A DNA stretch of 64,000 nucleotides, taken from contig JAOTOL010001306.1 in the NCBI GenBank assembly GCA_034440575.1, forward strand, positions 1-64,000, given 5' to 3'. The stretch is from Imbricaverruca yamaguchii (taxonomy: Eukaryota; Arthropoda; Thecostraca; Neoverrucidae). Shown piece by piece: positions 22,497-34,400 of this stretch. Made by a program: the position numbers and the translations under genes. The stretch's first letter is position 1. The number at the start of each line of letters is the position of its first letter. Under the pieces are notes generated by a model. The model saw only the letters and a program-made list of their open reading frames with translations. It did not search any database and was not told the origin of the DNA.

Positions 22497-25400
22497 GTAA
22501 GCACATGTTTTGAAACCAGGCCAGTGTGCTATATTCTCATCACCCATCTGCATTTGGAAAAATACCAGTGACATTGTGCATCTATTTTCCTTGTGGTGCA
22601 CTGGGATCATAGGTTTGACAGGCCTTTGCTATTTAATGGTTGCAGGTTCTTCTTGTTTGTCATTTAACATGCACACTGAATGGCTTATCCACCTATCCTT
22701 GCTTTTTGACAATATCTCATAAATGGGCATGAATATTGTAATGAAGTTTTGGGGTTTTAAAAAGTAATAAGTTTGTCCTATGCACAAATATTTTTTGAAA
22801 TGTGGTGCAGAGTGGTTGCCAGTCTCTACCTCACTTGACCCTTAACACGCACACGTCCGGGGAGCGGATATCTGCCCCTTCCGGTTTTTCCTCATTTCCC
22901 GCCAAACTAATCGGGTTAGCAAGGCAGAACCTCGCATAGCTGTTCGTTGGTCTTTTCCACATATCCTCATACATTTTTAATCCTGGGTCATCTCAGGTCT
23001 GGTCACCAGGTCAGGCGAAGTGACCCAACTACACTCGGAGTTCTAGGTGGCATAACTTCCACAATAATTGGGCGATTGATTTCAAACTTATTGCATGTCA
23101 TGATCTCATAAGGGACCATAATATGTATATCGGGTTTTTTTTCGTAGCACTGACCTTAGGTCAGGTCGTGGCCATGGCTTTCCCATTATAGGGCTATGGT
23201 AAAATATACAAATGTTTCCTGGTTACATATTTGCACTCGGAATGATCTCACAACGGTTGTGGCATGTCGTGGCATTCCATGGCATGGAAGCTATGTTCAA
23301 TGTTACCACTGACATTTTTGCTCAGTGACCTCACCAAGGTCTCTGAGGTCACCTGAGATCACTGCACATTTCTGCACATCATATCGCACTGCTTTGAGCT
23401 AGAAGGCTGAAATTACCGTCATTGTGCTTGTATCGCCAAGACGTATCGATTGATACATTACATGACTTCCCTAGGCTACTTCATGACCTTGACCTGGGGT
23501 CATGACTTGACCATGACCATGACCTTGACCTGAGTTTAGGTTGACTTGACCTTAAAGTATACCGCCTATTGTCGGTGGCGCATTTCAAGGACTGTCGAAT
23601 AGCGTTCGCCGTTTGTTTCTATCTCTTTCAGGTCCTGAGATGTGTGTCAATATCTGAGTCCCACCTGATCTGGTCGAATTTGACCTATGATGGTCCAGTG
23701 ACCTGAATGTTGACCTGAGCTAAAAAAATTATCGAAACACTATCGATAGAACCCGTCACCAGCTATCCAACGCCGTGTTCCGTTTGTCTCTAGCTAGCAT
23801 AGTTCCAGAGATCTTAGGGGGCAGACATCTCCCCCCCGGACATGCGAAGTTGGCGCGGGCCGTCGGACGTGCGAGTGTTAAGGCATTGATGTATGGCATG
23901 TAATTTATGATTGACCAAGTTCACACTGTAATCTACCTTCGGAATGCGAATCCCCGCCCCCAGTGCTCGAATTATAAGAAGCCCTCCGGCGCGCGTGTTC
24001 CAGATATCCGACATAGTGGAGACTTCGGACAGGAGCCAACTGCAGCACCTGAGCAAGCTGAATGCTGAGCTGCTGCTGCAGCTGACAGCTGCAGCCGATG
24101 TCGCTGAATCGCTGCAACAGAAGTATTTGCACGTCCTGCAACCAGCTCCCGCCGACTCTCGGCAATCGGAACTAGCGCCGCCCGACGCCAGTCAGTTGAA
24201 CACGGATTTACTGTCGTCGTTGAAAGATGGCTCTGGCGTCGCGCCGCAACCGGCCAGTTATCAAGAGTCGAGCTCCTTCCACTCGACCAGGCAGCGGATG
24301 GGATCGCTGTGCAGCTCGTCGCAGCGTACCTCGCCGCCGGGGAAGGCGGGTCGCCGTGCGGATAGGTCAGTGGTCCCTCTGGAGGTACTTCATGGGGCAG
24401 TTGATCGGAATGGTGGTCGGCGAGTGGGTCGTGTGTGATCAGAGACATGAGGTCGCTCGATGCGGGCGGTTTGGAATCCGCTGTTCGGACATGTACCAAT
24501 AATCTCAAAATAGTCAAACTATGCATCCATGTTAACTTTGAAGCAAACTGTTCATTATACAATTATTTCAGTTAGTGCTGCCTCATCTAATCAACTATAT
24601 CAAGTAATAGGCCACCAGTCATTACATGTTCCCTCAATCGAACTTGGTCAGTAATCTTCTTCGCCTACTTCTAGAAAATACCTCAACTTTTCACCTGCCC
24701 TAGGAACTATGCAAATATTTTGTGTAACCAGGGAAATACAATCCCAACAATGGCATGTTTTGCCTGACATGCATGTGTCAAATGATGTACTTTATATAAA
24801 TAAAATGAGCCTTTAGAAAGAAGGTTGTGCATGCTGATAGGAGCACCTGGTTCTTCCACCATTGTCCCAAATATGTGATCGAAGTGGCTTGAATATGTAC
24901 ATATGCTAGCATTTCACGAATCTTGGATGATATGTGACCAACAGTTCAAGTGTCATTAAGATTGAGGAGCTAGCCGTGCTACATGAACCATTTGTGATGC
25001 CCCAAGCTGGCCATGTTTCCAACAAAACGAGCCGAAGAGCGGCTGCCGTTCCTCGTCTCCAGCGGGTCCATGTCGCCATTACATGGCGAAACGGTCGTAT
25101 CCTACAACTCAGCCGTGTTCGGGATAGACGACACAGCGGACGTCATTTGGACTCTAATTCGTCATACCTGCCAAATTTATATACTGTTCGAAAGATTTGG
25201 GGATTTTCTGTACCATTTATCACACATCTGTGGTAATATTGAGACAAAGAATGTCTAAATCTGAATTAGTTTCACTGAAAAGAATATGATGTTGTGGGGA
25301 TTGTGATGCCCTCTATGAGGCGTGTTGGGATGCGTTGGTTACTGCACGATGCGCTAAATGGATTTGTGGGTCTGACAGGGCCTGGACTCTTATTGGGAAT

Positions 25401-28400
25401 GCTGGGAGTATGGGAAGCGCCGCCGGTGTGTAGATGGCGATCGTGGTGGTCTTGTGTTAGGTGAACGGTGAGAGGGCTATATCAGAGGTTAGGGCAGGTG
25501 AAAACTCATTTGGGACACTAAGCATGACTAGTTTCTCCAGATGTTCTGAAATTTTGGTCAGAAATCAGAAAAATCGCTCGTTTTTAACGATGTATGCCAT
25601 CTTCCACCATCCCAATATTTTTTTCGGTGTTCATCATGGGGAGATTATTCTTTGGTCGTTAGCCTAGCTAGGCAAGGCATTTTTAACTCTTATGGTAAAA
25701 AGCAGAGCTGAAAAATATCGGCATTCACAGATACAACTGTTTTCACATTTCGATGTACTTGAGTTCAAACATTCAAATGCATGTAGCTGGCCAAAATCCA
25801 GGAGACCAGCTCTCATCAGGTTTGGGCGTTAATGATCAAAACTGGTCAAATCACCCTAAATCCCAAATAACTAACTTACCCTCCCCGGGTTTTTAAGCTT
25901 TTGATGTCTTGAAATATGAATGCCCTGCTCAAACACCTCACGGTATCACTTCTTCCATTATGGACCTGACTTTCGCGTTGCGGTGGTGGCACCTGGCTTT
26001 ATCCCGCACGTGAGCCACGCTGGAAGTGGTATCCTACCACCAGTGTCCTGCTCTCAGAAATTGAACTGGAAGCCAACACCTGATGGAATCTGGTTTTGGC
26101 CTCCTGGGAATGTGGTGTTAGCCTCCTGAACTGACGTTCAGGACACTTAACATCATTTACCACCAGCAATGGTTGTTAATTTCATCAGCTGACTCGTGAT
26201 GCTTATGCCATCAAGACCTCGCCAACAAGGACCTTTTAATTTCAACTTCATTTTACATCTTTCAGTTTGCCCGTTTGTTTCCATGTTGTGATTCTGAATG
26301 TCATTGCTCGATATCCCCCCTCACTGTACCAGAAGAAAATACGTATCGAAACACTGTTCAGCAGACAATCCTGCGTCTCCAACCCTCAGGAACGTGGCGT
26401 TGCGCGCGCTGATGCGGTCGGACGTGGAGGGACAGGCGAGGAGCGGCGCGCCCACAGACGAGACGCCTGTCGTCTCCAAGGTGATACGTCCCAGGTACGG
26501 TCGCCGGCCCGGTGTGGCGTGCCGCCGTCAGCCGGGGCGTCGGCAGCTCAGTGGGTAAGCTGAGCGCCTGGCACGCCAGAGATACGAGTTTCGATTCCCT
26601 GCGATATCTGCGCTCTCTGCCAGGATGAGAGGCAGGCGACGCCATATGAGCGCGTTGTAAAGCCGCAATGCGATCCAATCCGCACGAACAGTCCGTTAGC
26701 CGTAATCCGTTAGCCTGACGGACTGGTCAGGGATGCGCGTGTCTGTGCGGCCGCTGCCGGGCCGTTGCTGTGCCTCGCACAGCTGCAGTGACACGACTCT
26801 GATCGTCTCGCCTCAGGACGGTCGACCCGCTCACCACGTACGACGTGACGCTGTCGTTCAAACACCTACAGGACGACGGCAGCGACGTGCTCTACCTGCA
26901 CGTCAAGCAAGACGAGCCCGGCCTCGACTCGCTCTGCAGTGAGCTGGCGTGAGTGCCGCGCTGCACACGTGCTGCCTGTCCGACGCTGCTCCGTGGTGTA
27001 GCTCTGATGCTGCTCACGGCTGGGGTGTGAATCTGAGCGACCTATGAGCAGCTTGATGTCGATTGCCAACACCGTGAGCGTGCGATGGCTCGTGAATTGC
27101 TGGTCTCGCACTTCCAGTCAGAGAGTTCCTTCCGGGACTTCGTGGGTCACGTGGGTGGGAAATGCGGAGAGTCAGCGGCGGTGTTCGTAGCACCGACTCT
27201 GTCCCGAAAGGGCCCGTTTGTACCATTGTTTGCATTGCACCGCGGTAAGTTGTGTCGGTTCACCGCAGACTGACGCAGCTTGCATGAGCGTGCTGTTGCA
27301 TACATATACTGCCAAGTTCAAGAGGGCTCCGCACATCTTGTCCTGGGGTGTAACAAGGTCACACGATGGCTGAACGCGAAGGCCGAAATAGTAGCGAGGT
27401 TCGTGTCAAACGAGGTACATATTCTCATATGTGACGTGCAGGCTTGCGGATCAGTAGTCAACAGTTCACTCTCTCAACGTAGGGCACGCTTCAGAGGAAC
27501 ATTTCAGTCTCTCACGAGTGTGCGAGGTCGAGGTTCGCTCGTTGTACGTGCTTATGCGAGCTCGGCTCAGAGTGAACTATTCAGGTCGTACGGCGCGGCA
27601 TCGTATTGCATGAGCCCCGAGCGGCAGGCAGCGGAACTGACGTATACGCCAGGTGGCTATGGACAGACGGCTATAGCAGACAGTTGTAACAGACCACTGT
27701 AGCAGATCACGGAACACTCGGTATTTGTGAACTTCCGGCCACACACGGCTCGAGAGAGCGGCGACGCTTTGTGACGCACCAGGGCGCAAGCATGACCACA
27801 GCAGTCGGCGCACCCTATAGCCCTAATAACTAACTATGTGAAGCACCAGCTCTTTGTGTCGGACACAAAACAGACATATTTTTTTCTGGCAGAAATATGG
27901 CCGCCGACGACAGTTACCTGCTGGAGTTGGCTCCGGAGCCCGGCGACCTGGTGTTCGCCAGCTGGCAGGGCGGCTGGTACCGCGCCAAAGTGGTGCACTC
28001 GACGGTCAGGTCAGTGCGGCGGTGACCTTTGCCAGCCAACAGGTCGTGCAGGGAGGTGCAGCAAACGGGGCGTGGATGGCCGAGTGTTTAAAGTCTAGAG
28101 CTCTGGTTGCCAAAGGTCCCGGGTTCGAAACTCACCACTCGGGACATTTCCCAATTCTGCGGCCCACCGGCGAAGCAGTGTCGGGGGCGCCATTGGCCGC
28201 GATCGTGCTTTAGGTGCGTCGAGAACCACAAAAAAAAACAAGGGTGCAGCAAGCGAAGTGTGTGGCCCGTGCAGACCAAGTCGCCCGTGTTGGTGGTGGT
28301 GAGGGTGCCACGAGCCTGTTGTCCTGACCAAGCCGGGAGTGGCGGTGACCTCTGGCGGCTCTCGCAGTGACTCGGGCACCGCGGTGGACGTGCTGTTCGT

Positions 28401-31400
28401 GGACTACGGCAACCGGGACGTGGTGTCGCTGGCCCGGTGTCGCCGTCTGCCGCCGTCCCAGCGGAGTCGACCGGCCGGCGCCGTCAGGTGCTCGCTGCGC
28501 AAGGTGAGTGGCGCTGTCTCCGCGCCATGTCCGTAGTGCCGACACCTGCGCGGCGGAAGCTCGAAAAGGTGACGTTGCGCGAGCCTGATCTAGTCTGCCT
28601 GCGTTGGTGAGTGGCAATTTGCTCGCCTGTTGTACGGCTAGAGTTCGGAATTATATTACTCGAATTATATGGTGTGGTGCTGTGGTGTTTTGCAGATGAG
28701 CTACAACACCCCGACCAGCAATCGGGGGATCCTAGGGTTATTGGTGTGTTAAAGTATGATTGCTGCTCATTCTTCCTGCGTCGCTTCGCACGCCTGAGGA
28801 ATAATTGGTGTTGCATTGATGACAACAAGTACACGTAAATCTCCACCAATGCAAATGAGCTGGTGCGTTCGAAAATTCCTGGGCTATTCCTTGAATTATT
28901 ATTATTCTTTGAAATAGTACGTAATGTACCTCACGTATTGTATGGTTACTTACTTTTGGTGATCATTACGAGTGCCTTCAAAACGCTGTATTGCATTGGC
29001 ATTGCACTGGTAATATCGAAAATATGCCAACCTCTGCCCTTGAACGTCACACATCTCTCTCCTTTGCCTTCGCCGGATACAAAACGCTCTTGTCCTTTTT
29101 TTGCGGTACCGAGATCCCAGTACACTTTGTAGGTGAAAGTGAAGATATTAAATCGGTTCATGATAAAGGAGCCAAGTGTGATGTTGCCGGTGTGTCTGTA
29201 ATTAGTAGCTGGTGTGTGTGTGCGTGTGTGTGGTCGGCATCTTCGTCCTTCAGTGGCCGGTACCTGTGTACCTGTGCACTTGTGCTGAGTGTGCCGGCGC
29301 GGTGGCCGCAGGTGCGCTACTCTGCGGCCGGCTCCCGCCGCCAGCTGCAGGGTCTCGTGCTGGACGCACTGCTGGCGCCCGACGCCGCCGTCAGGGCGCG
29401 CCTCCATGAGGTGCCGGCCGGCCTGCTGGCCGACCTGGTGGTCACCGTGGAGACGGAGGACGGCCGCCTGGACGTTGACGTGTCAGCCACCGTCAACTCG
29501 GTACTGCGTGTGGACGAGGAGTCGGCCCGGCAGCAGGTCAGTGTCACACTCAACAGCGGAGGCGGGCCTGGCCGAGGTGCGCCCAGAAATCGGGTCCAAT
29601 GGTGTCCGTACTACACGCAGCACGCGGTCAGACGAGGGCGCCAATGATGGTATTTTGGGGCTTTGTTCTTTTACGACGCAGTAGACTGCTCGGCTATGCA
29701 GCGTTGCCAACCTCTCATGCCAATCTGTAGACTAATCCCGTCGGTTGTGGCATTTCAGTTATCGGTATTGTGGTCACGAGTCCAGCGTTCCACCGACTGA
29801 CCTGCTGCGATGTGCCCCAGCGACGCCACTCGCCGCGTGTGTGTGTGACACCACCTCCTTCCTGTCAGGTGGATACCAAGCAGCTGCTGTTGCCGGAGCT
29901 GCTGGTGCGGGCGTCGCCGCCGCCGCGGCACGACCCCACCGACAGCCGGTCGATGGTGCTCAGCTGGCTGTCGGCGGCGACGGCGTCCGACCCGGCCGAT
30001 GCCGTCGCGGACGCCGCCCGCCTGTCGCCGCCGCCGCCACCGACGCCGCCGCAGTCGACCGCCAGGTGTGTGCCGTCCGGCGATAAATTATTCGCGAAAT
30101 AGGGCGGAAGGCTGAACTCCGCCACTTGCTGAACAGTGAATCGACATGCTTTCCAAAGAAGTATCGACATCGTGCTGTTTGGTGCGTGCTTGTGAGGTCG
30201 TCATGCATCGTTTCTAACGGAGCCCCGTTTCATGCTTATGCTCGCTATAACGGATCCGGGATCGTGATAGCGGACATTCAGAAATACAAGTACAGGTAAA
30301 CGAATTCCATGTGATGTGTTTTGTTACACAATACAGCGTCGCGTGCGTACTTTTATCGTTATCGTTGATATCGGAATCCCCAGATTAGGTGCCTCTCAAA
30401 ACATGCAAAATGGGTAGTTATATTTGTACAACTGTATCAAAACTGGCTCTTAAGGACCAAGGTATTTTAAACAGCATTGTGTCCATGGCGATTTCAACAT
30501 CCGGCTGTACTCGTTTCGACACATCACACCTGACGAGAAATTATTAATTTATCACCGGTGCCGCAATCGAAGCGCCACAACGCCCAAATAACTAGCGCCG
30601 GTGCCGTCCGGTACCGTTCTGGTACCGCTGTGGGACGCCTGTGCGGCGTCTGCAGCCTGATGGCGTCTGCACCAGTGTCGGCCGTGGCGGAGAGTTGCGA
30701 TTCAGAAGTCCGGTGACGGCCAGTGTTGGCTGACCCGAGCTCCGGGCCTCGTTGAATGCGTTGTGCATTTCTGTGACTGGTTGGCTATTGTGAAATGTCA
30801 CTGCTTACCCCTACGAAGCACTATGAAAAAAAAGGTATTTATTGCCTGTGCGATGAAAGATACACTAGCGAGATGTCGAAATTCGCCGTCAAAGATTCTC
30901 GTTTGTAGAAGCTACTCATTCTTTATGTTACTTGAATTAACTTTTTTCTCATTTTCTTTTATTTAAGTTTTATTTTGTATTTTATTGAAGTATTCATTTG
31001 AAAGAGGGATAATCAATGTGATTTTTTTTTGGTGGGGGTTAATTATGTTGATTTAACGCTGTATTTTAACCAATTTTAGTTTAGACATTGACAATACTGT
31101 GGTGCAACTACCGATGCAGGTTGAGTGCCGGCGAAGCGGTCAGCCCGGCCAGGAGTGGCGCGTCGCACACCTACACAGACCCGCCCAAATACCGCGACCT
31201 GCGCGTGCTCTGGGACAGCAGACCCATCTATCGGAAGCCGACGGAACTATGTCTTCATCAGATGTACCGCGGCGTCACCATAGTCAACGCCAAACATCCG
31301 GAGGAGTTCTTCATCTGTTTCGAGAGTGATGACAGTTTTGAGAGGTGTGTTCCTGGGCGATGCATGCATAGAAGTTTGTTACTGGATATTGTATTAGGTA

Positions 31401-31411
31401 TCTGATGCATG

Positions 31412-31494
<83 letters not shown>

Positions 31495-34400
31495 CATACA
31501 TTTACACATCTAACATGTGATTGTGACTGTTGTGGTTTGCATCTGTGGTGGTTATGATTTGGTTTCCTATTGAACATTTAATGTGCACCTCCTGCTGTCG
31601 ATGTCCCATGTGGTGACTTGCAACATGTTCAACTAAAAAGATCCTAGTAGTTCTTTTCAGCCTGGGTATGCTCGCTGATGAATATTGTTTGAATAAAATT
31701 GGAACTTTAATCCTTGTTTTGGATCCCCGGAATCGTTTCAATCCATGGTGATGCGAAGGTATCCCGATATCGGTACAAATCAACCTGTGTCCTCTCTGAT
31801 CGTAGCTCATGCGTGATTTGGCATCAAAATAGTTCAGACGGTTTTAGCGTGTTGTGTTTTTGTATTTAACGTAGTCATGATTGAATAGGGCATGTTACAT
31901 GGTCGTGTAATCGTACTTTTGGTCACCCTGTAATTGAAATGATTCTCGCTTTATAAGCCTGCTTGCAGCTGGATGTGGGTGGCTTGTCTGTTCGGGGGTT
32001 TGCGCAGCTGGAGGTGATGCACATGTTTTAGTCACGTGGTTTAGTGACGATCTTGCGGCAACCTGGTCTAGCCGGTCGTCTGCCGAGTCTGTGCGGGCGG
32101 TGTACGTCCAGCGCAGCCGCCGTCTCGGCAGTGACGCGACCGTGCGCTGGTTCCAGTTTCAGTCGCCAGATGGCGTCCGTGTACAGCGGACTACCGGTGC
32201 ACCCGCGCCAGGGCCTGCACAGCGACCTGCTGCAGGTGGGGTCGTTCTGGGCCGCTCGCTGCGACGACGGCGAGGAGTGGTGCCGCGTGGTGGTGCGGGA
32301 TATCATCCAGCCGCAGGTCAGTATAGACAAAGACATAAAGATTAGTGCAACTATGAGCCACAAGGGCCCTTCTTGGTTGCACCCTGTACACTGAACCAGT
32401 TGCCCACCAAATCTGTCAATTAGCCCTCCCTGTAATACTGAAAAGCAAGCCGTCTATTCTTATAATGATTGTCTATGCTGTTTTTAAAGATGTTCAATGT
32501 GCTGCTACTGACAATGTTTTCTGGCAGCTGGTTCCAGTGTTCTACTACCCTGTTGGTGAAGAAAGTTTGCCTTAACCTTGTTCTGCTGTGGTTGACTTTA
32601 ATTTTGAATTTATGACCTCTAATTGCATCACTTCTGTTCAATTCAAACATTTCCCCAAGGTATCCCTTCTCCAGGCCATGGACAAATTTAAAGACCTCGA
32701 TGAGATCTCTCAGCCTTCTATATCTAAGTGAAAACATATTCAATTTCTTCGATCTTTCCTCATATGCTAGGTTGCTTATGCCTTTAACCATTTTTGTAGC
32801 CCTCTTTTGTACTCTCTCTAAAAGCCAACAATCTTTTTCATAGCTAGGAGACCAAGCTTGGATGCAGTATTCCAAATGTGGCCTGACGTATGCACAGTAA
32901 AGCTTCCTGATCACTTCCTTACTTCTGTATGATGCATTCCTATTTATTGCCCCGAGCATTCTCAGTGCCTTCTTCCTCGCTTCCTTGGTCTGTTCTGATG
33001 CCCCCAGTTTTGTGTTTAGAATAACACCTAAATCCTTCTCCTGTTGAGTCACTGATAGCACTTGGCCACCCATCAAGTATGGAGCCTTCATATGCTGCTT
33101 ACCTACATGCATGATTTTGCACTTATTAAAATTACATTTCATTTCCCATTCTTCCGACCACTTCACAAGTGGTCCGAAGAATTGCAAATTAAATATGGTG
33201 TAGTCGTCATCCGGCCAAGAGTCGGGGGGGCTGTGCAGTCGCCCGTCTAAATGTCGACGGGCATGACAGAGGTAGCCAGCTAAGGTTCAGTTGTGGTGGT
33301 GGAGACGGTGTGGCCGGTGGTCACGGCACGGATCGTTTATTGGGTGGTTTACGACCCATGTTTTGCACGATCACGGCTAATGGCGCCGCGTATATTGCGC
33401 CGGCGAGCTGCGGGATTGGGAAGTGTCCCGAGTGGTGCAAGTGTTGAGCCCGGGTTCCAATATATTAACCGCTCGGCCACCCCCACCACACGGCGAAGAT
33501 CAGTGCGATGTGGCAGCGGGCCCTTCAAGTCGGTGCCTGGTGTGTGTATGCGCTGTCCAGTGTGGTGACGTGACTGCCGTGCTTTCGTGCTGTGGCGCCA
33601 CAGTCTCGTGCTTCCGAGTCTGTTGGTACTGTTGCTGCTCCTGATAGTGTCATCATGTGCTCGCACGTGATGTCGGCCACCACATATGTAATCGAGTGAC
33701 ACGACTATCAGGGGATGAGTGATCGCGCCCTCACCTCGTAACTGGCGACGGTACTCCCGACTGCTGGATGGTGTCCCGTGGGTGGCCCCTCCCTCACGCC
33801 CACAGAGTGGCGACGGTACCCCGACTGCTGGATAGTGTCCCATGGGTGACCCCTCCCTCACGCCCACAGAGTGGCGACGGTACCCCGACTGCTGGATAGT
33901 GTCCCGTGGGTGACCCCTCCCTCACCCCCACAGAGTGGCGACGGTACCCCGACTGCTGGGTGGTGTCCCGTGGGTGACCCCTCCCTCACCCCCACAGAGT
34001 GGCGACGGTACCCCGACTGCTGGGTGGTGTCCCGTGGGTGACCCCTCCCTCACCCCCACAGAGTGGCGACGGTACCCCGACTGCTGGGTGGTGTCCCGTG
34101 GGTGGCCCCTCCCTCACGCCCACAGAGTGGCGACGGTACCCCCGACTGCTGGGTGGTGTCCCGTGGGTGACCCCTCCCTCACGCCTACAGAGTGGCGACG
34201 GTACCCCGACTGCTGGATGGTGTCCCGTGGGTGACCCCTCCCTCACCCCCACAGAGTGGCGACGGTACCCCCGACTGCTGGGTAGTGTCCCGTGGGTGGC
34301 CCCTCCCTCACGCCCACAGAGTGGCGACGGTACCCCCGACTGCTGGGTGGTGTCCCGTGGGTGACCCCTCCCTCACGCCTACAGAGTGGCGACGGTACCC

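Noticed and set aside
25005..25140. Possible additional Tudor-gene exon in a GC-rich island
   Set aside because: The exons at 24365 and 26390 already join in phase, and no frame here has both a credible acceptor and donor of matching phase.
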